57,075 nucleotides of DNA from Pseudomonadota bacterium. Lineage in GTDB: Bacteria; Pseudomonadota; Gammaproteobacteria; DSM-16500. The notes under the pieces were generated by a model. That model was not told the origin of the DNA. It was given only the letters and a program-made list of their open reading frames with translations, and ran no database searches. How positions within the stretch are numbered: the stretch's first letter is position 1; the number at the start of each line of letters is the position of its first letter. This document shows, in pieces, positions 27,274 through 36,413 of the stretch. The position numbers and the translations under genes are program-made. The stretch lies in the NCBI GenBank assembly GCA_021807565.1, contig JAKBCU010000002.1:1-57075 (forward strand), given 5' to 3'.

Positions 27274-27711
27274 ATGGGCATCATTCAATGTTTCAAACAG
27301 AAAGGACAAACATTAATTGAAGTGCTGGTCACGGTTTTATTTATTGGAATTGCCGCTATTGCCTTAGTGCGATTCCAAACTTATTTGGGATATGATTCAA
27401 AATTATCGCAGCAACAGGGTGAAGCGACTCTTGTTGCGATCCAGCAGCTAGAGACAATGAAAGATTTTCAAGTGCTCAATAACACACCAGGCTATACCTC
27501 TTATCAAAGTATTTCATCAGGTAGCAGTAGTGAAACGGTTAATAACACCGTTTATGCAGTTGCCTGGACAGTGACTTCCTATACGAATCCAACTTATAAA
27601 AATCTGGATGTTTCAGTGACCTGGACGGATGAACAGGGTAATTCGAAATCGGTTCGATTGGTCACGGATGTTGCTGGTGTGGATCCATCGACTGCTGCCA
27701 GTGTGATGTGA
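27274..27711 (+). CDS. pilV: Type IV minor prepilin PilV
   Basis: A 145-residue prepilin with cleavage site KG|QTLIEVLVTVLFIGIAAIALV and Glu +5. EATLVAIQQLETMKDF matches the PilV/GspI helix. It lies at the end of the minor pilin set in the order fimT-pilW-pilX-pilV, which differs from the Pseudomonas order fimU-pilV-pilW-pilX-pilY1-pilE. pilY1 does not follow. Confidence 0.88.
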   Translation: MGIIQCFKQKGQTLIEVLVTVLFIGIAAIALVRFQTYLGYDSKLSQQQGEATLVAIQQLETMKDFQVLNNTPGYTSYQSISSGSSSETVNNTVYAVAWTVTSYTNPTYKNLDVSVTWTDEQGNSKSVRLVTDVAGVDPSTAASVM

Positions 27712-27732
27712 CAGCAAAGTGAGGAGGAACAG

Positions 27733-28299
27733 ATGAAATATATTGCCGGATTTTTTTTTCTTTTGGTTGCGTTAACCAGTCATGCTGCTATTTATATGCA
27801 AAAAGATGCCAATGGAAATATCACTTATTCAGATTCGCCATTGAGTAATGCAAAAAAAATTGATGTGCCCGATGGAAACAGTACGCTTTCTACGACAAAA
27901 AATGCAGGCGATGAAACCGCCCAAGCGGTAGATATGCAACCTCCTTTAACCAAACCATCAGATAGTAATGCAGCGCCGACAGCTTCGACTGATAGAAAAC
28001 CGTATAAAACGTTTGTTATTCTTTCTCCGGAAGATCAAGCGTCCATCCAAAATCAAGTGGTGATTCCAGTTTCCTTAAAAATAGACCCCGCTTTACAGCC
28101 AGGAGATGCGATTCAATTGTATGTGGATAATCAACCGATGGGTCGAGCGACGAACAATAGCCACCCTCAGCTGTCCAATCTGGAGCGTGGTACGCATCAG
28201 ATAGTTGCTAAACTCATCGATAGCAATAAAAGAGTGCTAAGAGAAAGTAATAGTATTACAATTTATGTCCATCGGGCGAGCCTAAATAATCGGCCATAG
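27733..28299 (+). CDS. Secreted DUF4124-domain protein
   Basis: A 188-residue exported protein. The signal peptide (MKYIAGFFFLLVALTSHA) is followed by the DUF4124 motif IYMQKDANGNITYSDSPLS. A Ser/Thr/Asp-rich linker (about 50-95) leads to a C-terminal beta-sandwich-like region (FVILSPEDQASIQN to GTHQIVAKLIDSNKRVL). A GAGGAGGAACAG Shine-Dalgarno precedes the start. Its place after pilV, where pilY1 would stand, suggests a link with the pilus, but the function is unknown. Confidence 0.8.
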   Translation: MKYIAGFFFLLVALTSHAAIYMQKDANGNITYSDSPLSNAKKIDVPDGNSTLSTTKNAGDETAQAVDMQPPLTKPSDSNAAPTASTDRKPYKTFVILSPEDQASIQNQVVIPVSLKIDPALQPGDAIQLYVDNQPMGRATNNSHPQLSNLERGTHQIVAKLIDSNKRVLRESNSITIYVHRASLNNRP

Positions 28300-28375
28300 T
28301 GTATGTCTGAGTTGTTGTCATCATAGTCTAGCCTAGTTTAAAGCATTTTTTGTTAATTAAAGGTCAGTGTTTTTC

Positions 28376-29938
28376 ATGAGCGCGCTACAAAAGCAATTCG
28401 GTAAAATGATTAGTGGGTTGGAAAGCAAAGAAAATACATTATTACACTGTGTTACGAGTTTTATTTTTATTATTAATTTACGATTTTTAATAGAAGCTTT
28501 TTCCCAAAAGAGTACGAATTACTTTAATAATACACTTTCATTGGGTTTTAATTTATTGCACTCTGATTTAAGTTATGTGGCAATTATTGCTGGGTTTGTT
28601 TTGTTACTGCACTATATGACACATGAAAAAATTAGCAACATACTTAAAATCATTCTTCCTTTTACCGTAATTATTTTTATGGCACCTATCGTGGATATCT
28701 TTGCAAGTCTGGGCCAAGGTTTTGATATTCTTTATTTTAATCCAGAAATGCCATTTCATTGGCAGTATTTCTTGTTAGGAGGGACGTATCCTGGTGTGAC
28801 CTTAGGTATTAAAATTGAGATTCTTTTTATTGCTATTTTTCTATTTTGCTATGTGCGCATAAAGAAATGCAGTTATTTGCGAAGTGCGGCAGTTTGCTTA
28901 TTAGCCTATCTTATTATTTTCACCAGTGGTTGCTCGGCATTTATTTTTTCTATGTTATCTCATATCACACAGATAAATTTCCCATTTTCTACCGCTAATT
29001 TAGCTAAATATTATGCTTTAATGAGCTCCATTTTGATCGTATGGATTTGTTATTGTGCAGATAAAAAAAGAACAATAGCCATTGTCAAAGACATGCGTTT
29101 TTTACGACTTTGCCATTATTTTTTAATGTTTATTTTAGGATTGATTCTAGCAACCTTTTCAACTGAATATACTATTCAAGCTCAACTCGTTAATGCACCT
29201 ATGATAGTGAACATTCTTTTTTGTTCGATGAGTATTCTGTCGGCAGCTTTATCCGCCATTATGCTAAATAATCTATCCGATCAAAAAATTGATCAAATAT
29301 CTAATAAAGACCGCCCTCTCGTAGCAGGCATCATTAATGCGGAGCAGTCCGTTCTGATTGGCTATTCTGCCATGGTTGTTGCTTTATGTTACGCGGCATT
29401 AGTCAATACGAAGAGTTGCTTTATTATTTTATCTTGTGTGGGTATTTATTATTTGTATTCTGTACCGCCATTACGACTCAAAAGACTATTCCTTTTTTCT
29501 AAATTCGCTATTTCAGTAAATTCATTGTTGCTCGTTTTATTAGGTTATTTATTACTCGTCGATAACCTACATTCATTTCCGCCAGTTATTTATTTCATCT
29601 TTTTGATTGGGTTTACTTTGGCGGCGAATTTTATTGATCTTAAAGATATAAAAGGAGATGCGGCGGATCATATTAAAACTCTACCGCTGGTGATAGGGGT
29701 GGAACCTGCAAAGATAGGAATAGGTTTCGCCTTTTTAGGAACGTATTTATCTTTCTACTATCTTTTTCAGAACACACAAATGTTGCCCTTTTTAGCATTC
29801 GGTGGATTGGTTCAGTTTTATTTAATATTGAATCAAGTAGTAAGAGAGAAAGTGATATTCCTTGTGCACCTAGTCAGCGTGTTATGTATCATAGGATATC
29901 TAATCTATCTTAAACATCAGCATATATACCTATTTTAA
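28376..29938 (+). CDS. UbiA-family membrane prenyltransferase with extra N-terminal membrane domain
   Basis: A 520-residue multi-pass protein. The C-terminal half (about 240-520) has both aspartate motifs of UbiA prenyltransferases: NNLSDQKIDQ followed by NKDRPLVAG, and FIDLKDIKGDAADHIKTLP. These bind the Mg-prenyl diphosphate. The first half (about 20-235) adds six or seven helices with no recognised family. Length is nearly twice that of UbiA (about 290). Substrate and product are unknown; a fused enzyme for a lipid, quinone or cell-wall isoprenoid step is possible. GTG 28367 is an alternative start. It ends convergently with the next gene (4-base overlap). Confidence 0.78.
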   Translation: MSALQKQFGKMISGLESKENTLLHCVTSFIFIINLRFLIEAFSQKSTNYFNNTLSLGFNLLHSDLSYVAIIAGFVLLLHYMTHEKISNILKIILPFTVIIFMAPIVDIFASLGQGFDILYFNPEMPFHWQYFLLGGTYPGVTLGIKIEILFIAIFLFCYVRIKKCSYLRSAAVCLLAYLIIFTSGCSAFIFSMLSHITQINFPFSTANLAKYYALMSSILIVWICYCADKKRTIAIVKDMRFLRLCHYFLMFILGLILATFSTEYTIQAQLVNAPMIVNILFCSMSILSAALSAIMLNNLSDQKIDQISNKDRPLVAGIINAEQSVLIGYSAMVVALCYAALVNTKSCFIILSCVGIYYLYSVPPLRLKRLFLFSKFAISVNSLLLVLLGYLLLVDNLHSFPPVIYFIFLIGFTLAANFIDLKDIKGDAADHIKTLPLVIGVEPAKIGIGFAFLGTYLSFYYLFQNTQMLPFLAFGGLVQFYLILNQVVREKVIFLVHLVSVLCIIGYLIYLKHQHIYLF

Positions 29939-30870
29939 TAACAATTGAGTGTCACAGGAGATTGAAGGGTGACTGTGTTTGTGCTATTAGAATTATCTGG
30001 GTTTGGGGAGGCCCATAGTTGCCAGTTAGCGTCACTGCAACCGATTTCACAGGTTTTTCCGATCATGTCACTGGTAATGTTCAGTGTATAAAAACTTGTT
30101 GAAGCAGGGCAAAAAGCCCGAAAGTTATTATTTCCTGCACCGCCTAGCGAATAACCACCTCCCGCGCTATCCGATTGAGTATAGATAATTTGCCAACTCA
30201 AAATGAGTTGATAAGAGCTACCTACCGTGAAGGGGTAAGAGACATCGCTTTGTGCTGTGGTTGACCCCCAAAGTCCAGGCATCGCGGTGCCCTGAGTTAG
30301 GATAAAAGGCCCAGCAGCGGGTGTCATGCTTCCAATACGATTCCACCATCCACCATTGTAATTTCGAACGATAGTTTGTGCAGGGGTTTTAAAAATAAAA
30401 TGGATAGGCACGATGCCCGATAAATTATTGGCAAGCGTACAATTTCCACCTCCTGCTTGGCAACCGATATAACTATTTGAGTTAGCTGTCGCAAGAAGCT
30501 GTATATAATAGGGATCCGATGTCCAGTAGGATTCCAGACAATTGAAAACCCAATAACCTGTTGAATTTTGGGTGGTTGGTCCCAACGGGAAAAATTTAGC
30601 AGGACCCGCCATGCCTGCGTTTTCAGTAGGGCTATCACCACTCCAACTTCCAACCGTTTTTAGAGTGGAGGTTGGGCAACTAGGCAAGATACCTGGAGAA
30701 GAGATGTAAAGAATATGAAGAACTGAAATAGCATGAATCGATTGGATGGTATTAATATTAGCGGTTGATAACACCGTAGAGTCAGATGCATTTGCCGAAA
30801 AACTGGCTGCCATGGTGATAGCCATCACGGTGACACCAAAACCAAAAAACAATCCATGTCTTAAGTACAT
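29935..30870 (-). CDS. Secreted Cys-containing protein of unknown function
   Basis: A 311-residue exported protein with a signal peptide ending SFSANA. The mature part is rich in Ser, Thr, Asn, Gly and aromatic residues, with about nine cysteines (for example LPSCP, FNCLES, GCQAGGGNC, FCPAS, TCEIGCSD and the C-terminal NCY), so disulfides are likely. There is no membrane anchor and no catalytic motif that I recognise. The style resembles secreted proteins of Legionella-like bacteria. It stands alone between convergent UbiA and the histidine-kinase operon. Confidence 0.7.
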   Translation of the reverse strand: MYLRHGLFFGFGVTVMAITMAASFSANASDSTVLSTANINTIQSIHAISVLHILYISSPGILPSCPTSTLKTVGSWSGDSPTENAGMAGPAKFFPLGPTTQNSTGYWVFNCLESYWTSDPYYIQLLATANSNSYIGCQAGGGNCTLANNLSGIVPIHFIFKTPAQTIVRNYNGGWWNRIGSMTPAAGPFILTQGTAMPGLWGSTTAQSDVSYPFTVGSSYQLILSWQIIYTQSDSAGGGYSLGGAGNNNFRAFCPASTSFYTLNITSDMIGKTCEIGCSDANWQLWASPNPDNSNSTNTVTLQSPVTLNCY

Positions 30871-30951
30871 AGATTACCTAATTATCAGTAAATGAGAAGT
30901 ATTTTACCTTAAACCTAAATAGAATACCATTAAGGGATATTTTTCTGAAGA

Positions 30952-33900
30952 TTACCAATTAACATCTTTATTGAACTTCTTGCATAATTGTTCAAAATTT
31001 TCTTTGATGGCTTGAAACAAGGGGGCAATGGCATCCCAATTTGCTTGATTCGCCATCGCTTCCGCTTTTTTGGCTAATTCATATAATTGCATGGCACCAC
31101 TATTTCCTGACGAACCTTTCAGTCGATGTAGGCTCAATTCGGCACGGGCCTGATCTTTTTCTAGGATACATTGTTCAACTTCTCTAATGACTTCATCCAT
31201 TGATGTTAAGAAGCTTTTGATAAACAATTTTATCTCTTCTTGTGACGAGCTGCTGAAGATAGTATTGATCCGATCCATATCAAATAAGGGAAGTGAATTG
31301 AGTTCAATGGGTTCATTGGCTGAGGTGTTTTCATTTTCCTTTTTTTTAATACTGGAATGGCGCTGTTTTGTTAGCCATCTCTCAATCAAAGTAACCAGCG
31401 CTCGGATATCAATGGGTTTAGAAATATAATCGTCCATGCCTGCTGAAATGCATTTTTCACGATCCCCTTTTAAGGCATGAGCGGTCATCGCAATAATGGG
31501 CGTATGGTGATGGGTTTTTTGTTCTAATTTACGAATTTCAGTGCTGGTAGTATACCCATCCATTTCGGGCATTTGGCAATCCATCAAGATTAAGTCGTAG
31601 GGGGAATGCTGCACGGCTTTTAATACATCCATGCCGTTTGCTACCGCATCAACCTCATATCCTTGCTTATGTAAAATTTGCAGAGAAACGCGCTGGTTGA
31701 CAGGATTGTCTTCGGCCAACAAAATATGCGCTTTTTCATGAGGTCTGCTAATAGATGATGGTGAATTAGTAAAGGATCTGGATGATTCAACGTTACCATG
31801 AAGATTTTTCAAGACAGTAATAATCCCTTCATAGAGTCGCAATTGTCGTAAGGGTTTAGATAAACAGATCGAAATATCCAATTTTTTCATTTCACTTAGA
31901 CCGAATGTAGCGCCTAAAGAAGATAAAATGATAATGGGAGTGTGGGCGATTGGCTGTAACTCACGAATAATTTGGACGAGCTCAAATCCATTCATGCCAG
32001 GCAACATATAATCAATCAGGGCTAAGGCATAAGGATCATTTTGTGCAGTTGCTTTTTTTAACATCGATAAAGCCTCAGCGGGGTTATTCGCCAGATCACA
32101 ACGCATTTTCCAGGACTCAGTTTGTCGTTTGACAATGCTTTGGTTAATATTGTTGTTGTCTACGCATAAAATGCGTATTCCTTCTAATTCACTCAATACT
32201 TGATGTTCAAATTTAGGTGGAGGGGAGTTGCATTCAGTTAATTGCGCAGTAAACCAAAATTTACTTCCTTTGCCATGATGGCTTTCTACATTAATTTCTC
32301 CTTTCATCATTTCAACTAAACGTTTACAAATCACAAGCCCCAATCCAGTGCCGCCATGTTTTCTTGATGTGGAAATATCTCCTTGCGAAAAGGGTTGGAA
32401 TAAACGAGAGCGAACTTCTGGTGTGATTCCGCTTCCTGTATCAGTCACCTCAACTAACAATGTAATGGTTTCATTTTCTTTTTTGAGTAAACTCACCTGG
32501 ATGGTCACTTCTCCCTGGTCGGTGAATTTGGCTGCATTACTGACTAAATTATTTAAAATCTGACGCATTCGCGAAGGGTCACCGGTTATCCATTCAGGGA
32601 CATTGGGTTCGATATAAGCATTCATGATAATCCCTTTGCTATGTGCAATGGGCGCGATGATTTCAATCACATCATCTACCAGTTCTTGTATATCAAAATC
32701 AATCTGTTCGAGTTCCATGTGTCCCGATTCAATTTTGGAGAAATCAAGAATATCCGTGATTACGGATAGCAATGCTTCGCCCGAAATTAAGATGGTTTGA
32801 ATATATTCGCGCTGTTCTTGAGAAAGAGGCGTGTCAAGCAATAATCCCGTGGTGCCGATCATTCCGTTTAATGGCGTTCGAATTTCATGGCTCATGGAAG
32901 CTAAAAAAGCAGTTTTAGCCCGATTGGCATCTTCTGCTTTTTCAGCCAATTTTTCTGCAATTTCTTTGGCAATTTTTAATTCTTCTTGTGCCAATTTATT
33001 TTGTGTGATATCCCAACAAACCCCTGTCATGCGAATCGCATTCCCGACATTGTCCCGATATACTTGTCCTCTTGCTTCGATGTAATGCGTTAACCCATCA
33101 CTGTGAATTACCCTGCATTCAGTTTCATAATCGGTACCACTTTCCATGACATTTTTGACTTCCGCGACAAAGCGAACTTTATCTTCGGGATGAATTAAGT
33201 GAGTAATAAACTCAAATGTTCCTGGAAAAGTGTCTTTATTTAAACCGAAAATAGTGTGCATCGAATCATCCCACACAATTTTATCTTTAGGAATATCCCA
33301 ACTCCAAGTACCTGCTTGAGCTGATTTTAAAGCCAGTGAGAGTCGTTCTTCACTGTGCCGTAATGATCGTTGAATACGTTTAATCTCTGTAATGTCAGTT
33401 GAAATGCTTGCCACAGCAAAAGGAACACCCATTGCGTCAAAAATGGGAAATTTATTGGTAATGTAATATCTTCGATGTTTTTCTATATGTAAGATTTCTT
33501 CAAGCGCAATGGGAACTCTTGATTTAATTACTTTCATATTATTTTCATTAAATTTTACCAAAAATGATCTTGGTAGATAGTCTTTCACACGTTTTCCAAG
33601 CACTTCAGAGCTGCTTCTATGAAACGTATTCTCGAACTGTTTATTGATCAGCAAACAGTTTCCTTCTATATCGCTTACATAAATAATGGAATTGGCATAA
33701 TCTAACACAGCTTGTAATTGCATTTGATTTTTTTTTGCTAAAGTTTCAATTTTGAGATGTGTCAGGTCATGTTTATTGAACAAGTAAGCATTTAGGATAA
33801 CGAGTCCAGAAAAGAAAATAATGTTTGCCATAACTAAAATGGCTATTCCTAATTCAGAATCATATAAACCTATTTCTTGTCCTCGCAGAGAAAGATAAGC

Positions 33901-34665
33901 GGAAAATATCGGAAACAAAATGACGGCTGGAATAAATCGACGAACTAATACTGATCCGCTCATTTTTCCAATAAAAATAGAGGTAATGCCTTTGTCAGGT
34001 CTAGAAAATAAAACGCCTAATGCTAGCATTAAAAAGGTAAGAATAACCGGGATACCCAGTTCAATATAATTGACCCCAAAAAATTCGACACTGTTTCCAA
34101 TTCCAAAAAGTGTTGTGAGTAATTGGAAAAATGAAACAACCAAAACTAAAAGGATAAAAATTTGGTGCACAGTATGACGAATAATTTTATTATCGAGAAA
34201 AAATAAACTGAATCCAATTAAAACAAAATTAATCGCTGCAAAAGGAGATAAGTGGCCTGATTCTAAAAAAGCTTGCATACTAAAAAGAGGCTCATGCTCT
34301 AACTGTGCAATCGCCTCATTAATTGTGTTAATTTCTTGGGTCGAGCTTATGTTAACATTAAAAAAGTATTCGCTCAGTGTTACTGCTGAGACTAAAAAAA
34401 TAAAAGCACTAAACAATTGAGCAACTACGTAAGCAATTCCAGATTTATTTTCGCATTTTATCCATAACGAAATTCCAGCAAAAATGAGACATATAGCCGT
34501 AGTGGGTTTTAGGATGATCATCAATGGAATAAAAGTATCGGGTAACCAAAAATAAAAAGTCCATGCCAATATAATGGATGCGCCTACAATGATAGCGATA
34601 GCACTAGCTAATTTTGAAAAAACCAGTGGCCAGCTAGCAATAGAATTGATGGCGGGCAAATTCAT
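30952..34665 (-). CDS. Hybrid sensor histidine kinase (GacS/BarA-like architecture)
   Basis: A 1237-residue inner-membrane kinase. Eight to ten helices span residues 15-295. Two PAS domains follow (about 310-430 and 440-555), then HisKA with His593 (MSHEIRTP) and the HATPase with NLVSNAAKF and GGTGLGL (about 700-810). REC1 has acceptor Asp885 (LIDYMLPG), though its acidic pocket is degraded (CVDNNN). REC2 has Asp1029 (LMDCQMPEMDG) and a normal AEDNPVN. A C-terminal HPt domain has His1180 (LHRLKGSSG). A full phosphorelay is therefore encoded. The N-terminus is a multi-helix sensor, not the periplasmic loop of BarA. One base separates it from the upstream response regulator. Confidence 0.93.
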   Translation of the reverse strand: MNLPAINSIASWPLVFSKLASAIAIIVGASIILAWTFYFWLPDTFIPLMIILKPTTAICLIFAGISLWIKCENKSGIAYVVAQLFSAFIFLVSAVTLSEYFFNVNISSTQEINTINEAIAQLEHEPLFSMQAFLESGHLSPFAAINFVLIGFSLFFLDNKIIRHTVHQIFILLVLVVSFFQLLTTLFGIGNSVEFFGVNYIELGIPVILTFLMLALGVLFSRPDKGITSIFIGKMSGSVLVRRFIPAVILFPIFSAYLSLRGQEIGLYDSELGIAILVMANIIFFSGLVILNAYLFNKHDLTHLKIETLAKKNQMQLQAVLDYANSIIYVSDIEGNCLLINKQFENTFHRSSSEVLGKRVKDYLPRSFLVKFNENNMKVIKSRVPIALEEILHIEKHRRYYITNKFPIFDAMGVPFAVASISTDITEIKRIQRSLRHSEERLSLALKSAQAGTWSWDIPKDKIVWDDSMHTIFGLNKDTFPGTFEFITHLIHPEDKVRFVAEVKNVMESGTDYETECRVIHSDGLTHYIEARGQVYRDNVGNAIRMTGVCWDITQNKLAQEELKIAKEIAEKLAEKAEDANRAKTAFLASMSHEIRTPLNGMIGTTGLLLDTPLSQEQREYIQTILISGEALLSVITDILDFSKIESGHMELEQIDFDIQELVDDVIEIIAPIAHSKGIIMNAYIEPNVPEWITGDPSRMRQILNNLVSNAAKFTDQGEVTIQVSLLKKENETITLLVEVTDTGSGITPEVRSRLFQPFSQGDISTSRKHGGTGLGLVICKRLVEMMKGEINVESHHGKGSKFWFTAQLTECNSPPPKFEHQVLSELEGIRILCVDNNNINQSIVKRQTESWKMRCDLANNPAEALSMLKKATAQNDPYALALIDYMLPGMNGFELVQIIRELQPIAHTPIIILSSLGATFGLSEMKKLDISICLSKPLRQLRLYEGIITVLKNLHGNVESSRSFTNSPSSISRPHEKAHILLAEDNPVNQRVSLQILHKQGYEVDAVANGMDVLKAVQHSPYDLILMDCQMPEMDGYTTSTEIRKLEQKTHHHTPIIAMTAHALKGDREKCISAGMDDYISKPIDIRALVTLIERWLTKQRHSSIKKKENENTSANEPIELNSLPLFDMDRINTIFSSSSQEEIKLFIKSFLTSMDEVIREVEQCILEKDQARAELSLHRLKGSSGNSGAMQLYELAKKAEAMANQANWDAIAPLFQAIKENFEQLCKKFNKDVNW

Positions 34666-34666
34666 T

Positions 34667-35329
34667 TTAGTCAGCCTCTTTTTTCAATTCTTGTTCGAAT
34701 GTTTTTATAAAGGAACTTACTTTGACAAGGTTCGTATGAAGTTGTTTGATTTTTGCTATATGCATTTTACTGTTATCATTTTTTTCTAATAGGTTTGAAC
34801 TTTCAAGTAGTTCCGTCATATTTTTAGAAATTTCAAATAACAAAGCTGCGAGTGTTTCTACTTCTAAAATGCATCCTTGCAATTGTTTATTTCGTGCAGC
34901 AATAGTTCTCTCATATTTTATGATACGCTCTCCAACGGCAAGACGACTTCGCAGTTCGGCCATATTGAACGGCTTAGATAGAAACTCATCAGCACCTGCT
35001 TCAAGACCCTTAATGATATTTGAGGTGCCGCTGACTTGTGTTAAAAGAATAATATAAGGGTAAGGATGGTAGATTAATTCTTGTTTGATACGAAGGCAAA
35101 GCCCAATGCCATCCAGTTTAGGCATTAACCAGTCAATGATCAATAATCGGGGAGAGTCTTCCTTTTGCAAAATTTCCCAAGCTTCTTCACCGTCTTTTGC
35201 CTCGACTGCAACATAACCCCATTGCTGTATCGCTGCACGCAGCAAGACACGCGTTGGGGGGTCATCATCAGCAATTAACACCTTTTGAGAGCGCGGAGTG
35301 GATGCCAACGTTTGCTCGGGCAAGTTCAT
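34667..35329 (-). CDS. Response regulator with C-terminal helical/coiled-coil output
   Basis: A 220-residue protein. The receiver domain (about 15-140) has IADDDPP for Mg, the acceptor Asp66 in LLIIDWLMPKLDG, and Lys in LSKPFN. The remainder (about 145-220) is helical and Leu/Glu/Lys-rich with no DNA-binding, GGDEF or EAL motif. It probably signals by protein contact or acts as a phosphorelay intermediate. AAGGAT lies 8 bases upstream of the ATG. It is the first gene of the unit and the hybrid kinase follows after one base, so the two are surely co-expressed. Confidence 0.88.
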   Translation of the reverse strand: MNLPEQTLASTPRSQKVLIADDDPPTRVLLRAAIQQWGYVAVEAKDGEEAWEILQKEDSPRLLIIDWLMPKLDGIGLCLRIKQELIYHPYPYIILLTQVSGTSNIIKGLEAGADEFLSKPFNMAELRSRLAVGERIIKYERTIAARNKQLQGCILEVETLAALLFEISKNMTELLESSNLLEKNDNSKMHIAKIKQLHTNLVKVSSFIKTFEQELKKEAD

Positions 35330-35458
35330 AATTACTATCCTTGTGTTGAAACACGCAAAGTTAAGAATAGTTCATATGAAACAGTTTACCACTTTAGATC
35401 ACTTAACACATTAACAGGTGATGAATTTATATTTCAACTATTTGATTTTATTAATAAT

Positions 35459-35974
35459 TTATATGTCAGATGATGAAGGGTACCGAAACCCTCGTTTTAG
35501 CTGAAATAGAGAAAAAACAAGCAAATAGAAAAAAGTGAACAAAGACCATTCAGCCAAACTTAAATGAAGGAATTGCCAATTGATTTCTGAACATTCCGCT
35601 GTCCCTTGAAATATTTTTTGAACCACTTGATCCAAAGGTAATACATGGAGTAAATAATCAAGGCTGGCTCCACAATCGGCAGTTAGGTTAGGCGGGAGCT
35701 GTTGTAGCCAAACTTGACGTCCCGAGAGTACGATACCCAGTATTGAGATGAAGCAGCTTACGCAGCCTACGAGAATACTTTTTAAGCGAGTGGTTGTCAT
35801 TAGGGTGCCGATGAGAAAGCAAAAACCTAATAAACACATTGCAATGCGTTGTAAAATGCAGAGTGGGCAAGGAATCATGCCATCATGCGTTTGTAGATAA
35901 TACGAAATGAGCAATAATCCAATGACCCATAATAGTCCAAGGAAATAAGTTTGACGCAACGAAAGGATTTTCAT
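35459..35974 (-). CDS. dsbB: Disulfide bond formation protein DsbB
   Basis: DsbB reoxidises DsbA with electrons passed to quinone in the inner membrane. The protein has 171 residues and four helices. The first periplasmic CxxC is CPLC (in MIPCPLCILQR) and the second pair is DCGAS / AECSE, about 30 residues apart, as in the family. QRIAM after CPLC and LSGRQVWLQ before the second loop are conserved. The start at 35974 (MKILSLRQTYF) is 13 bases after the ruvX stop; the in-frame ATG at 36010 would overlap ruvX. Confidence 0.94.
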   Translation of the reverse strand: MKILSLRQTYFLGLLWVIGLLLISYYLQTHDGMIPCPLCILQRIAMCLLGFCFLIGTLMTTTRLKSILVGCVSCFISILGIVLSGRQVWLQQLPPNLTADCGASLDYLLHVLPLDQVVQKIFQGTAECSEINWQFLHLSLAEWSLFTFFYLLVFSLFQLKRGFRYPSSSDI

Positions 35975-35987
35975 AGTTTTCTTACTC

Positions 35988-36413
35988 TTATTTTTGAGGT
36001 GTAAATTCAACTAGCCAATTTTCTAAGATTAATTGTGCAGCGATACGATCGACTTGTCCATCTTGTAATGCTTTATAACCACCGCCAGCAAATAATCGCT
36101 CCTTTGCATCTTGGGTCGATAAGCGTTCATCCATCCCATACACGGGAAGTTTAAAGTGCTGTTGTAATTGATCAGCAAATGTTTTGGCAGCGCGAGTTAA
36201 TGGTTGTTCTGTTCCATCCATGTTGAGAGGAATTCCTACGACAAACGCATCAGGATGCCAGGTAGATATTAATTTTTTTATTTTTTCCCATTGAGGTATG
36301 CCTTTAGCAGCTTGCAGAGTGACGAGTGGACGAGCGGTTTTTGTGACTGTTTGCCCAACTGCAACGCCAATTCGTTTCATGCCAAAATCAAACCCCATGA
36401 CTTTATTAATCAT
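35988..36413 (-). CDS. ruvX: Pre-16S rRNA nuclease / Holliday-junction resolvase-like RuvX (YqgF)
   Basis: An RNase-H-fold protein of about 141 residues involved in 16S rRNA 5'-end maturation. GFDFGMKRIGVAVGQ near the N-terminus, VVGIPLNMDGTEQP in the middle and GMDERLSTQDA toward the C-terminus carry the catalytic acidic residues. The start at 36413 overlaps the polA stop by 8 bases; the ATG at 36398 is possible. It lies in the unit polA-ruvX-dsbB. Confidence 0.94.
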   Translation of the reverse strand: MINKVMGFDFGMKRIGVAVGQTVTKTARPLVTLQAAKGIPQWEKIKKLISTWHPDAFVVGIPLNMDGTEQPLTRAAKTFADQLQQHFKLPVYGMDERLSTQDAKERLFAGGGYKALQDGQVDRIAAQLILENWLVEFTPQK

